Below, piece by piece: positions 25,978 through 34,802 of a DNA stretch of 64,000 bases. This stretch comes from Bacteroidales bacterium UBA6192. Its GTDB lineage: Bacteria > Bacteroidota > Bacteroidia > Bacteroidales > F082. Made by a program: the position numbers and the translations under genes. Below the pieces are notes generated by a model that did no database searches, was not told where the DNA came from, and saw only the letters and a program-made list of their open reading frames with translations. Numbering within the stretch: the stretch's first letter is position 1; each line of letters starts with the position of its first letter. The stretch spans positions 4,681 through 68,680 of the forward strand of contig DITE01000008.1 in assembly GCA_002422725.1 (NCBI GenBank), given 5' to 3'.

Positions 25978-27241
25978 TAACTGCAAAACCGGTATATGCC
26001 TGCAATGCTTCAGGGATGTTAATTCCATTTTCAATCTGGTTATTCTCGAGTAATGCAGCCACAATTCTTGGAAGTGCAAGTGCGCTTCCATTCAGGGTGT
26101 GAGCTGTTTGTATATTTCCAACTTTATCTTTTATTCTCAGCTTCATACGGTTAGCCTGAAAACCCTCGAAATTCGACACCGAACTTACCTCCAGCCACAT
26201 TTGCTGGGCAGCCGAATACACTTCAAAATCGTAGGTAAGTGCCGAAGTAAAGCTCATGTCGCCACCACAAAGTTTAAGGATTCTGAACGGAAGCTTCAGC
26301 TTTCTCAGGAGTCCGGCAACATGTTCGCGCATCTGTTCAAGCACCTCATACGATTTCTCCGGATGGGCAATCTGCACGATTTCAACTTTATCAAATTGAT
26401 GAAGCCTGTTTAACCCCCGTACATGTTTTCCCCAGGAACCGGCTTCGCGTCTGAAACAGTTGGAATAGGCTACTGTTTTCACAGGCAGTTTTTCCATGGG
26501 TAGGATCACATCCCTGAAAATATTGGTTATGGGCACTTCGGCAGTGGGAATGAGGTATAGGTTGTCGAGACCAATAGCATACATTTGTCCTTCCTTATCG
26601 GGGAGTTGTCCTGTTCCATAGGCGGAGGCTTCATTCACCAGCAATGGGGGCTGCACTTCCTGATAGCCGGCTGCAACAGCTTCGTCGAGGAAAAAGTTGA
26701 TAAGGGCCCGTTGCAACCTGGCGCCTTTACCAGTGTAAAAAGGAAAACCTGCACCTGTTACTTTGTTGCCAAGGTCAAAATCGATGAGGCTATATCTGGT
26801 AATCAGATCCCAGTGGGGGACGGCATTGGCTGGAAGATCAGGCATACTGCCTTCTTCCTGAACCCTAAGATTTTCATTTGGGGTGCGGCCCCTGGGCACA
26901 CTCAGGTGTGGGAGGTTAGGGATTTCAACCAGCCGCGATTGCAATTGATTCTTCGTGTTTTCGAGCTGTTCAGCCAACACCTTTGCACGATCCTTGATTG
27001 TCGTATTCCGTTGTTTCAGGTTTTCAGCTTCAGAAGCTTTGCCATCTTTGAACAACTGACCTATTTCACGGGCAAGTGCATTTGTTTCTGCCAGCATGTC
27101 ATCATGCTCTTTCTGGCTGATTCTGCGTTGTTCGTCCAGTTGTAACACCTCATCAATCAGTGCTATGTTCGTAAAATTCTTGATGGAAAGCCTCTCGATG
27201 ACTTCGTCTTTGTTTTCTCGGATATACTGTACCGTAAGCAT
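25970..27241 (-). CDS. serS: Seryl-tRNA synthetase
   Basis: 423 residues from the ATG at 27241 (MLTVQYIRENKDEVIERL). The N-terminal coiled-coil arm that binds the long variable arm of tRNA-Ser spans about residues 20-105. The class II core follows with motif 2 in FRREAGSWGKHVRGLNRLHQF and motif 3 around TLNGSALALPRIVAALLEN; LTYDFEVYSAAQQMWLEVSS is the usual active-site strand. A -7 box (27257-27264) lies 15 bases upstream and rules out the earlier in-frame start at 27259. It heads an operon with a lipoprotein, a TPR protein and rsmA. The matching tRNA-Ser(GGA) gene is at 52463-52549. Confidence 0.97.
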   Translation of the reverse strand: MLTVQYIRENKDEVIERLSIKNFTNIALIDEVLQLDEQRRISQKEHDDMLAETNALAREIGQLFKDGKASEAENLKQRNTTIKDRAKVLAEQLENTKNQLQSRLVEIPNLPHLSVPRGRTPNENLRVQEEGSMPDLPANAVPHWDLITRYSLIDFDLGNKVTGAGFPFYTGKGARLQRALINFFLDEAVAAGYQEVQPPLLVNEASAYGTGQLPDKEGQMYAIGLDNLYLIPTAEVPITNIFRDVILPMEKLPVKTVAYSNCFRREAGSWGKHVRGLNRLHQFDKVEIVQIAHPEKSYEVLEQMREHVAGLLRKLKLPFRILKLCGGDMSFTSALTYDFEVYSAAQQMWLEVSSVSNFEGFQANRMKLRIKDKVGNIQTAHTLNGSALALPRIVAALLENNQIENGINIPEALQAYTGFAVIE

Positions 27242-27256
27242 GTGAAAATATTTTTG

Positions 27257-27264
27257 CAAAAGTA
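27257..27264 (-). promoter_or_regulatory. -7 promoter element (TACTTTTG) of the serS operon
   Basis: Exact TAnnTTTG match 15 bases before the serS ATG; predicted leader under 10 bases. No good -33. Confidence 0.45.
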
Positions 27265-27438
27265 GGATAAATTAGTCAGAAGGATGACTGCCGGAGATCA
27301 AAGACCGAAAATCCCGGGCTTGTTTTGGGTCAGTTCCAGAATTTGCCATGACTGAAGATGAATGTTCAACGTAATATTCAATTCATTGCTGTTTCAAAAA
27401 AAATGATTCCACGAAAGTCATGTGAAATATCATACCAT

Positions 27439-27468
27439 AAAAAAACCCGGACAAATTGCCCGGGCTTT
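27439..27468 (-). terminator. Intrinsic terminator after rpmA
   Basis: On the minus strand, CCCGG-loop-CCGGG (27446-27464) is followed by seven Ts (27439-27445), about 20 bases past the rpmA stop. Confidence 0.75.
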
Positions 27469-27488
27469 CATGTTCTGTTTTGCTTATG

Positions 27489-27764
27489 CTAGTTAACTTC
27501 TTCAGCAGTTGTCAAAGGATTTACCGAAATATAGGAACGGTCATCTTTTTTCTTCCTGAATTCAACTATACCATCAACAGTGGCAAAAATGGTATGGTCT
27601 TTACCCATTCCGACATTATTGCCCGGATGATGCGAAGTTCCGCGCTGGCGGATGATGATATTACCGGATTTGGCAAATTGTCCACCGTAAATCTTTACAC
27701 CGAGTCGTTTGCTTTCTGATTCACGACCGTTATTCGAACTTCCGACCCCTTTTTTATGTGCCAT
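27489..27764 (-). CDS. rpmA: 50S ribosomal protein L27
   Basis: 91-residue bL27 with the standard N-terminus MAHKKGVGSSNNGRESESKR, which reaches into the peptidyl-transferase centre, and the core GGQFAKSGNIIIRQRGT and VGMGKDHTIFA. No cleavable N-terminal extension of the Firmicutes type is present. It follows rplU by 22 bases in the conserved L21-L27 pair and is closed by a terminator. Confidence 0.98.
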   Translation of the reverse strand: MAHKKGVGSSNNGRESESKRLGVKIYGGQFAKSGNIIIRQRGTSHHPGNNVGMGKDHTIFATVDGIVEFRKKKDDRSYISVNPLTTAEEVN

Positions 27765-27786
27765 GGTTTATATGTATTATTCGTTA

Positions 27787-28098
27787 TTATCCAATGATGT
27801 TCTCAATGATTACCTTGCTCAGGTACTGACGATGACCATTCATTTTCTGGTATCCTTTTCTGCGTTTCTTTTTGAATACCAACACTTTGTCACCTTTCAT
27901 GTGCTCGATAACCTTCAGGTCAACCTGGGCACCACTAAGAAGTGGAGTGCCAACTTTTACTTTGCCTTCATTATCAATCATGAGCACCTTGTTAATGGAA
28001 AGGTTGCTTCCTTCTTCTGCTTCAAGCCTGTGAACATAAATCTGTTGTCCCTGCTTTACCTTGAACTGCTGTCCTGCTATGTCAACTATTGCGTACAT
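27787..28098 (-). CDS. rplU: 50S ribosomal protein L21
   Basis: 103-residue bL21: MYAIVDIAGQQFKVKQGQQIYV at the N-terminus and the basic C-terminal KKRRKGYQKMNGHRQ that contacts 23S rRNA. First gene of the rplU-rpmA operon, with a well-formed promoter at 28144-28172 and a leader of roughly 40 bases. L21 genes can be autoregulated by their leaders, but no defined structure is evident here. Confidence 0.98.
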   Translation of the reverse strand: MYAIVDIAGQQFKVKQGQQIYVHRLEAEEGSNLSINKVLMIDNEGKVKVGTPLLSGAQVDLKVIEHMKGDKVLVFKKKRRKGYQKMNGHRQYLSKVIIENIIG

Positions 28099-28143
28099 CG
28101 TCTGTTCTGAAAATTACGGTTATCGGTCTTAAAAATCGAACGG

Positions 28144-28172
28144 CAAAAGTACAAAAAAAATCGAAACACAAA
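28144..28172 (-). promoter_or_regulatory. Promoter TTTG-N17-TACTTTTG (rplU-rpmA)
   Basis: On the minus strand, TTTG at 28172-28169 and TACTTTTG at 28151-28144 with a 17-base spacer, 46 bases upstream of rplU. Confidence 0.6.
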
Positions 28173-28207
28173 ACTTTTGCGAATAAAAGTTAATTCATAT
28201 CAAAAAA

Positions 28208-28372
28208 ATGTGTCAGCTTCTTTGCTTAAAATGCTATGCTGGCTTCAACCCAATACCTGAAATGAATGAAAATCAGCTTAAGAAAGAGGAAAATGGCTAT
28301 CCGGCAGGAAAAGATGCGGTTGTATGCGATGCGGAAGATGATTTGCTGCCAGAAACCTTAGCATCCAATTGA
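28208..28372 (+). CDS. Possible 54-residue Cys-containing small protein
   Basis: An ATG-initiated frame of 54 codons on the opposite strand to both neighbours. It has Cys at positions 2, 6, 9 and 41 (CLKCYAGFNPIP near the start), an acidic lysine-rich middle and ends ETLASN. It resembles no family I know and has no clear promoter; codon use is unremarkable. It fills most of the 293-base gap between rplU and the DMT transporter. It may be chance. Confidence 0.22.
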   Translation: MCQLLCLKCYAGFNPIPEMNENQLKKEENGYPAGKDAVVCDAEDDLLPETLASN

Positions 28373-28391
28373 AAGAGCAATCATAATTATT

Positions 28392-29294
28392 TCACTGCAT
28401 TTCAACTAACTTTTTCTTCTTTGATTCCAGGTTCACCAGCACCACGCCCATGATGATCATTCCCATCCAAAGCAGCAGGCTGGGATGAAAATGCTCATTA
28501 TCCGAAATGCCCCACAACAGAGCCACGATGGGAATCATATAGGTTACAGATGAAGCAAACAGTGGACTACTCATCTTAATCAGCTTGTTAAAAGCGAGCA
28601 TGGCCAGGCCGGTTCCGATCACGGCAAGTACGGCAATATAGGCCAGTCCGGTTAAAGCAGCAGGCTCAACCATGAATTGTGTTGTTATGTCGGTGAACCC
28701 AAACAGAATAATACTGGCCGGAATACCCGCTATAAAGAAGGTGATGGCTGTGATTGTCAGGGCAGGAATATGTTTCAGCTTTGCCTTGATCAGGTTTACA
28801 TTGAAAGCATACAGCACCGTTGCCAGAATTATGTAGGCCGCATACTGTATGTTAAACGAAAACTCCCTTCCCCCGCTTACCTGAAGCAGTCCCAAAGCGC
28901 CGGCAAGACCAATAAATACACCTGCAATATTGATCATGCGTGCTTTCAGGCCGAAAACAAGATAGCCGATAATGAGGGTCGACATGGGAGTGAGCGAATT
29001 CAACATGCCCGCTGTGGCACTGTCGATACCTGTTTGCGCTTTGGCAAAAAGAAAAGCAGGAATAAGGCTGCCGGCCATACCCGAAACACCCAGCAGTATC
29101 AGGTCAGTTCTGCTTAAACGCATGAGGGGCCTGATGGCAAAGGGCAAAAGGGATATAAAAGTGATCACTACGCGCAAAGCACCCACTTCGATCACGGAAA
29201 AATATAACAGGCCTCTTTTTATCAAAATAAAGGAACTTCCCCAGGTGAACATAAGGGCAATGAGGATGATCCACGACAACAGACGCTGGTTCAT
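28392..29294 (-). CDS. EamA/DMT-superfamily transporter
   Basis: 300 residues with ten predicted membrane helices arranged as two EamA repeats of about 140 residues each. The first starts MFTWGSSFILIKRGLLYFS with VIEVGALRVVIT, and the second repeats the theme at LATVLYAFNVNLIKA. These are inner-membrane drug/metabolite carriers of the RhaT/YdcZ type; substrates range from amino acids to nucleobases and cannot be inferred. It has its own -7 box (TACCTTTG, 29311-29318), so it is separate from the upstream operon whose last gene ends at 29406. Confidence 0.9.
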   Translation of the reverse strand: MNQRLLSWIILIALMFTWGSSFILIKRGLLYFSVIEVGALRVVITFISLLPFAIRPLMRLSRTDLILLGVSGMAGSLIPAFLFAKAQTGIDSATAGMLNSLTPMSTLIIGYLVFGLKARMINIAGVFIGLAGALGLLQVSGGREFSFNIQYAAYIILATVLYAFNVNLIKAKLKHIPALTITAITFFIAGIPASIILFGFTDITTQFMVEPAALTGLAYIAVLAVIGTGLAMLAFNKLIKMSSPLFASSVTYMIPIVALLWGISDNEHFHPSLLLWMGMIIMGVVLVNLESKKKKLVEMQ

Positions 29295-29310
29295 ATGATT
29301 GATTGGGCTG

Positions 29311-29318
29311 CAAAGGTA
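29311..29318 (-). promoter_or_regulatory. -7 promoter element (TACCTTTG)
   Basis: TAnnTTTG match 17 bases upstream of the DMT transporter ATG. Confidence 0.4.
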
Positions 29319-29405
29319 AACGGATTTCTGTTCAATTTCTTTGCCACTTCATTGACATAAATCAGGGGTTAGCAGAAAATCGGGCTCGAAATTGAAAAGT
29401 CCTGG

Positions 29406-30425
29406 TTAAAACCTCACTACCGTCCCTCCCCATGAGAATCCCACACCAAAACCAGCCAGCAAAACCAGACTGTCTTTTTGTATCAGATTCTTCTCCAAGG
29501 CATTGTGAATAGCAAAGGGAATTGTCGATGCCACAGTATTGCCAGTTTCAGACAAGTATATGTGGTTTTTAGCAGGGTCGAGCTTCAGTTTTTTTGCTAT
29601 GGTCTCAAGAATTACCCTGTTGGCCTGGTGAAAAATAAACATATTGACCTGTTCAAAGTTCAGCGAGTTTTTATCAAGCACCTGATAAACGAGCTCGGGT
29701 GCTTTATTAACCGAAAACTGAAATACTGCTGAACCATTCATATGGAAACAGGCATGATTGCGCACATTGCCATAATTATCGCTGAAATCGGGCTCAGCAA
29801 ACTCGATCAGGGGGTATCTTTCGCGTCCATTTCTGATGATGATATCCTCAAAATGTGATCCATCCGTACCAAAAACAAAATTCCCAATGCCAGTGTCATC
29901 ACCCATAGCCGCACTGATCATGCTGGCGGTAGCTCCATCGCCAAAAATGGCCCTGTTGCTTTTATCTGCCGGATGAATGGTATTGGTTATGGCCTCGGCG
30001 GTAAGCAAAAGTACATTTCTGGCTGTTCCGCTGACGATCAGTCCTTTGGCCAGATTAAGTCCGTAAAGATAACCGGTACAACCCTGGTTAAAATCAAATG
30101 CTCCACAATGTTGCGATAGTCCCAGCCTGTTTTGAAGCACACATGCCGAAGCAGGGGTTATATAATCGCCACCTGCCGAACAAAATATAATAAAATCGGT
30201 TTCGCCTTTAAGCTCAGGATGTTTTTGATATAGGTTCTGTGCAGCAGCAAATGCCATGTCAGCAGCTGTTTCGCCTTTTTGGGCAATATGCCGTTTTTCA
30301 ACACCGGTTAAGCGTGTTAGTTCCCTGAGTTTTAGTTCAGGAAACTGAAGCTGCAACAACTCATTGGTCATCACCTTTTTAGGAAGGTAGGTTTCGATGG
30401 CAGAAATTTTAACTGAAGACATCAT
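29406..30425 (-). CDS. Beta-ketoacyl-ACP synthase III family protein
   Basis: 339 residues of the FabH-like thiolase fold. The nucleophile is Cys116 in FDFNQGCTGYLYGL; the His is in MFIFHQANRVILE and the Asn in SETGNTVASTIP, completing the Cys-His-Asn triad. GDGATASMIS and GFGVGFSWGG are further family marks. FabH starts fatty-acid synthesis by condensing acetyl-CoA with malonyl-ACP, but members of this wider family also act in specialised lipid pathways and no other fab genes are adjacent, so the physiological role is open. It lies 9 bases after the TPR membrane protein as the last gene of a five-gene operon. Confidence 0.9.
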   Translation of the reverse strand: MMSSVKISAIETYLPKKVMTNELLQLQFPELKLRELTRLTGVEKRHIAQKGETAADMAFAAAQNLYQKHPELKGETDFIIFCSAGGDYITPASACVLQNRLGLSQHCGAFDFNQGCTGYLYGLNLAKGLIVSGTARNVLLLTAEAITNTIHPADKSNRAIFGDGATASMISAAMGDDTGIGNFVFGTDGSHFEDIIIRNGRERYPLIEFAEPDFSDNYGNVRNHACFHMNGSAVFQFSVNKAPELVYQVLDKNSLNFEQVNMFIFHQANRVILETIAKKLKLDPAKNHIYLSETGNTVASTIPFAIHNALEKNLIQKDSLVLLAGFGVGFSWGGTVVRF

Positions 30426-30434
30426 GGTAGTGTA

Positions 30435-32525
30435 TCAGTTTTTTGTTTTCTGAACAGCTGACTGATAGAAGGCGGCTTTCTCTCTGTCACCTTGTCCGGC
30501 GAAATAATCGGCCAGAAGCTTAGCCACTTCAGGTCGGGGCATTTTTTCAAACGAAATGGCAAAATACCGCATTGCCTCCGCGGTGTCGCCGTTTATATAG
30601 TAATAATTACCAAGGTTCACATAAGGCAATTCCGAAATGGGATCGATTTCAGTGATTTTCATATTTTCACGGATTGCTTCTTCGAGCTGTCCATGTTGAA
30701 ACAATGCATTGGCAAGACGCGAACGGGTGTTGACCGCCTCTGGCGATATTTCTATTGATTTCCGGTAATAAAATATTGACGAGTCAGTCAGCTGAAGTTG
30801 GTCGAACGCATATCCGATATTGAATAAAGCCGCATCAAAATCAGGCTTAAATTTCAGTGCCTTTTTGAAAAGATCAATTGCCCGGTAAAATTCTTTTTCT
30901 CCCGATTCAAACTCCTCTCTGGCCTTGAGGCTGTCACCCTTGTTATAAAGACTATTAGAGCGCAACATACTTTGAGATGCATGTATTTTTGAGCTGATCA
31001 GTCCCAGATTGTTCCACGACGACCAATGAGTCGAATCAATCGTAAGAGCTTGTTTATAGTGAATTGTTGCCCTTTCGATCAAGGGTAGGATAAATTTATA
31101 AGGATTTACAGGTTTTGACAACTCGGCATTAACCTGTTTCATCAGTTCGTTTGCATACAAATCGTTGGCTTTTACCGAATTGCTTAACTTTCTGATGTCG
31201 GCTCGTGTCAGGGTGAGCTGCGATCGCCACTCACTGTTTCTATTTATCGTCAGATAACCATACGGTACAACAATGACCATTCCGATCAGGATGATAAGGG
31301 CCAGGGTTGATTTGCTGGTTGATGGCATCCTCACATTCAATCTGCTTATTTTGCCGATGGCAAACGCGAGCAGTGCCGCAAAAGATATAGAGGAAAAGAA
31401 AAGAAACCTTTCGCCCACTATACCCGGCACAGGGAAAACTATGTTGGAATACATAGCTATGTTGACAAAATAAAACAGAATGAAAAACGACAAGACCGAT
31501 TTTTTCATGAATCCTTTGATGGCCCAATACAACAGGAACAGGTGAAATACCAGTGACAGCCATACCAACGGATCGGCCCAGTTGGTCAGCGGTATCATAT
31601 TGTAGCCATAATAATACCGCATCGGAAATGGTATCAGCAGCAATTTCACATAGTATAATAATATGTATAGTGCTGTTGCCATTCGGACAAAGAAATTCTC
31701 TTCAACAAAAAGCGGATTCTCCATGAGCCTGAAATTCCGGTTCATTTCGGGAAGTAACATACGGGGCACAAGAACGGCAGCAATGAGTACAACGACACCA
31801 AAAATGATGACAGTTTTAATTTGTCGGGGTTTAGCCGGGGTAAAAAAGAAAAGAACCAATGGAAAAATGGCCAGCTGTGCAATGGCTGTTTCTTTGGACA
31901 GCAAGGCAAGCAAATAGTAAACCAGACCCAAAATAAGCCCTTTGGCTTTTTCGGTTTCGGCCCAGGTCACCAGACTGCTGATGGCTAATATGGAGAAAAT
32001 AAACTCAAAGAGTATCTCTCTGTTTTTCAGGCTGGCAACAACCTCGGTATGCATGGGATGTGCCAGAAAAAAGACGGTGATAAGAAAAGGAATCCAGGGG
32101 TTATAATTTTTTAACAGGCGGAGCAACAATTTATACAACAGCATTACAGCAAACAAATAAAGCAAAACATTAATCAGGTGACTAATATTAGATCCATAAG
32201 CCAATTCTCCGGTAAACTGCTTTTCGATGGCAAAACTGATTTGTGCCACTGGTCGGTAGCCAAATGAGTTGCTTCTTTCGTTGGTATAGCGGCTGGTAAG
32301 TATCTCCGGAATACCACTGAATCCTTTGTCGACACTTTCATTGTTTTCGACAACAAGATAATCATCGAGTGCATAATGATTTTTTATCGTATTGGCATAA
32401 AAACCGATGGATAGAAGTCCGATAAAAATGATGAACCACCATTTTTCAGGGATTACTATTCCTCGAGTGCCGGAAGGATGCTTAATATCTGATTTTTGTT
32501 TGATCTTTTTCTTCGTACTACTCAT
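30435..32525 (-). CDS. Membrane protein with GT-C-like N-terminus and C-terminal TPRs (TMTC-like)
   Basis: 696 residues. The N-terminal 420 residues contain about ten to twelve membrane helices, with YALDDYLVVENNESVDKGF in the first loop (an acidic pair of the kind used by GT-C enzymes) and HPMHTEVVASLKNREILFEF, a motif typical of the TMTC/DUF1736-type proteins. The last 230 residues are periplasmic TPRs: SWNNLGLISSKIHA, ALFNIGYAFDQLQ and YVNLGNYYYINGDTAEAM. Eukaryotic TMTC proteins are O-mannosyltransferases; a transferase role here is inference from architecture. Its ATG overlaps the stop of the alpha/beta hydrolase by 8 bases, implying translational coupling. Confidence 0.85.
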   Translation of the reverse strand: MSSTKKKIKQKSDIKHPSGTRGIVIPEKWWFIIFIGLLSIGFYANTIKNHYALDDYLVVENNESVDKGFSGIPEILTSRYTNERSNSFGYRPVAQISFAIEKQFTGELAYGSNISHLINVLLYLFAVMLLYKLLLRLLKNYNPWIPFLITVFFLAHPMHTEVVASLKNREILFEFIFSILAISSLVTWAETEKAKGLILGLVYYLLALLSKETAIAQLAIFPLVLFFFTPAKPRQIKTVIIFGVVVLIAAVLVPRMLLPEMNRNFRLMENPLFVEENFFVRMATALYILLYYVKLLLIPFPMRYYYGYNMIPLTNWADPLVWLSLVFHLFLLYWAIKGFMKKSVLSFFILFYFVNIAMYSNIVFPVPGIVGERFLFFSSISFAALLAFAIGKISRLNVRMPSTSKSTLALIILIGMVIVVPYGYLTINRNSEWRSQLTLTRADIRKLSNSVKANDLYANELMKQVNAELSKPVNPYKFILPLIERATIHYKQALTIDSTHWSSWNNLGLISSKIHASQSMLRSNSLYNKGDSLKAREEFESGEKEFYRAIDLFKKALKFKPDFDAALFNIGYAFDQLQLTDSSIFYYRKSIEISPEAVNTRSRLANALFQHGQLEEAIRENMKITEIDPISELPYVNLGNYYYINGDTAEAMRYFAISFEKMPRPEVAKLLADYFAGQGDREKAAFYQSAVQKTKN

Positions 32526-33339
32526 ACATATAATGGGTATTCTTCAACGTAAAACACTTTTCTGCAAAAGCTTCCAATGTGAGCCGGGTTACTTCAGGCG
32601 CTTCGGCAAATCCCATATGGCCAACCTTATCGATCATCAGCAATTCGGCATGGGCTGGTAAGCCAGCCTGAGCCATAATTTTAACGGCTGGCATACGGCT
32701 GTCACTTTTCCCAAGGATAAACAAAACCGGACATTTTATCTGAGTTAACAGGTTGATATGACTCTCCCTGTCGCGCATGCCGCCAAGTGCTGCAATGATA
32801 GCTCTTTCGCTTTGTGAATGAGAGATATTATTAAGCCTGGCAACAATTTCAGGATGTGACCTGTGAAATGCCTGATCGTATAAACTATGGGTGAAGTTTT
32901 CCAGATATGCGGTCTTATCGGTGAGAACCTGCAGTATAGCTTTGTCGCGGTTTGCTGCTGCCTGTTCGTCATCAGCAGTTGCCTGCGAATGAAACAGCAC
33001 GATTCCATCTACAAATTCGGGATAATCATTTACAAATGCCAGGGCCACGTAGCCTCCCATGGAGTGTCCTGCCAGCACACAGTGTTCAATGTTTTCTTCA
33101 TCCAAAATGGCTTTTATTGCCATAGCCATTAAACCCATGCTATGGGTTTCGTTTAACATGGCTGATTGGCCAAAACCAGGCAGATCAAGGCTGATTACAG
33201 TAAACCTGGAGGATAGTTTTTGAACGAAATCGTCCCAAATACGGTGATCTTCCGGAAATCCATGTATCAAAACAAGGCAATCTCCTTTACCTTCAATCCT
33301 ATACGCGATTTCTTTCTGGTCAATCAGGGCTTTTTTCAT
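32518..33339 (-). CDS. Alpha/beta hydrolase
   Basis: 273 residues from the ATG at 33339. The fold is complete: oxyanion motif LIHGFPEDHRIWDD, nucleophile elbow AGHSMGGYVAL with Ser93, acid in FILGKSDSRMPA and His in IDKVGHMGFAEAPE. There is a small cap domain between the nucleophile and the acid. Closest in look to epoxide-hydrolase/haloalkane-dehalogenase/esterase-type monomers; the exact substrate cannot be set. It starts 11 bases after the second aminopeptidase P gene and overlaps the TPR membrane gene by 8 bases, so it belongs to the same operon. Proline iminopeptidase is a tempting reading given the neighbours, but the nucleophile context is not the GGSWG type. Confidence 0.87.
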   Translation of the reverse strand: MKKALIDQKEIAYRIEGKGDCLVLIHGFPEDHRIWDDFVQKLSSRFTVISLDLPGFGQSAMLNETHSMGLMAMAIKAILDEENIEHCVLAGHSMGGYVALAFVNDYPEFVDGIVLFHSQATADDEQAAANRDKAILQVLTDKTAYLENFTHSLYDQAFHRSHPEIVARLNNISHSQSERAIIAALGGMRDRESHINLLTQIKCPVLFILGKSDSRMPAVKIMAQAGLPAHAELLMIDKVGHMGFAEAPEVTRLTLEAFAEKCFTLKNTHYMYE

Positions 33340-33350
33340 TGGCAAAGGGT

Positions 33351-34772
33351 TTAATAGATACCAGGAAACCTCACCCAGTCGCGGCTTTGAGCTGCTGTTG
33401 CTTCCACATCGGCAATTGTTTTCGGGATTGGTTTTCCCAATATCCTGCTGCCTTGGCTGGTAACGAGCACATCATCTTCGATCCGGATGCCGCCAAAGTC
33501 CTTGAATGATTCAACTTTATCATAATGAATGAATTCGGCAAATTTACCCTCTGCCCTGAACTTATCAATCAATGCAGGGATAAAATAGATACCAGGTTCG
33601 TTGGTCAGCACAAAGCCTGGTTTCAGGGTTTTTGCCAAACGCAGATAAGCCGTTCCGAACTGATCAGATCGCTTTGTATGCTCGTCGTAACCAACATGAT
33701 TTTCGCCCAGTCCTTCAAGATCATGAACGTCCATGCCCAGCATATGGCCAAGTCCGTGGGGAAAGAAAAGTGTGTGAGCACCGGCAGCAACGGCATCATC
33801 CGTATTGCCTTTCATCAGTCCGATGTTTTTAAGCCCTTCGGCAATGATTCGGGCTGCCATGAAGTGCATTTCGCGGTAGGCAATACCGGGACGGGTGGCC
33901 TGGATGGTTTCCACATTGGCTTTCAAGACGATTTCGTAGATATCTTTCTGGCGTTGATTGAATTTGCCACCGACAGGTATGGTGCGGGTGATGTCGCTTG
34001 AATAAAGTGAAGACAGTTCGGCCCCGGCATCAACCACAAGCATACGACCCTCTGTTAGCAGGTTCCCATGATAGTGGTTGTGCAGTGTCTGACCGTTTAC
34101 GCTCAGGATAACCGGAAACGACACCGGGCCACCATGAGAAAGTGCAATACCTTCGATAGTACCGGCAATTTCCTGTTCAACGAGTCCAGGTTTAGCCATT
34201 TTCATAGCCGTTGTATGCATCAGCCAGGCCACATCAACAGCTTTTTCAATCTCAGCAATTTCCAGATCATCCTTAATCTCTTTCAGTTTCACAACAGCCT
34301 TGATCAGTTGCAGACTTGCCCCTGATTTTACTTCGTGTGCTGGAACACCCAGAAGTTTACCCAATTCGATCATGGTTTTGCCGCGATAAGGCGGAAGAAA
34401 ATGGATTTCTCTTCCCTGATTTTTTGCCTTAAACACACAATTAACCAGTTCGCTATAGGGCATTGTGCTTTGAATGCCCACTTCGGCAGCCTGATCCTTA
34501 ACCGATGGCTGAACACCCATCCAGATGATATCGTCGATGTCGAAATCGGTTCCGAAAAGAACTTCTTCTCCCGAATCAAAATCAATCATTCCGGCAAAAC
34601 CGGGGTGGTGAATGCCGAAAAAATATGAAAAATGACTGTCCTGGCGATAATGATAGGTGTTAGCCGGGTAGTTGAATGAGGCTTCCTGGTTGGCTAAAAA
34701 CAGCGCAACGCCCGAGTTGATTTCGTTTTTGAGTTTCTTCCGTCGCTCGATGTAAACTTCTTTTGCAAACAT
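33351..34772 (-). CDS. M24B metallopeptidase, aminopeptidase P-like (second copy)
   Basis: 473 residues. The N-terminal AMP_N domain (about 1-140, with NYPANTYHYRQDSHFSYFFG) precedes the pita-bread catalytic domain. The five metal ligands are present: VDAGAELSSLYSSDITRT (two Asp), GLGHMLGMDVHD (His), NEPGIYF (Glu) and GGIRIEDDVLV (Glu). It removes an N-terminal residue preceding proline and acts in the cytosol. It follows its paralog by 30 bases in the same operon. The two differ enough (AMP_N and spacing around the His) to suggest different substrate lengths. Confidence 0.92.
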   Translation of the reverse strand: MFAKEVYIERRKKLKNEINSGVALFLANQEASFNYPANTYHYRQDSHFSYFFGIHHPGFAGMIDFDSGEEVLFGTDFDIDDIIWMGVQPSVKDQAAEVGIQSTMPYSELVNCVFKAKNQGREIHFLPPYRGKTMIELGKLLGVPAHEVKSGASLQLIKAVVKLKEIKDDLEIAEIEKAVDVAWLMHTTAMKMAKPGLVEQEIAGTIEGIALSHGGPVSFPVILSVNGQTLHNHYHGNLLTEGRMLVVDAGAELSSLYSSDITRTIPVGGKFNQRQKDIYEIVLKANVETIQATRPGIAYREMHFMAARIIAEGLKNIGLMKGNTDDAVAAGAHTLFFPHGLGHMLGMDVHDLEGLGENHVGYDEHTKRSDQFGTAYLRLAKTLKPGFVLTNEPGIYFIPALIDKFRAEGKFAEFIHYDKVESFKDFGGIRIEDDVLVTSQGSRILGKPIPKTIADVEATAAQSRDWVRFPGIY

Positions 34773-34802
34773 GATGGATGATTTTATGGTTATTTTTTTC
34801 GA

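Noticed and set aside
26585..27145. 186-codon plus-strand frame antisense to serS
   Set aside because: Antisense shadow of a well-conserved synthetase; no promoter or known domain.
28144..28391. Search for an L21-type leader structure or riboswitch before rplU
   Set aside because: Only a promoter and a short unstructured leader are visible; nothing supports a regulatory RNA.
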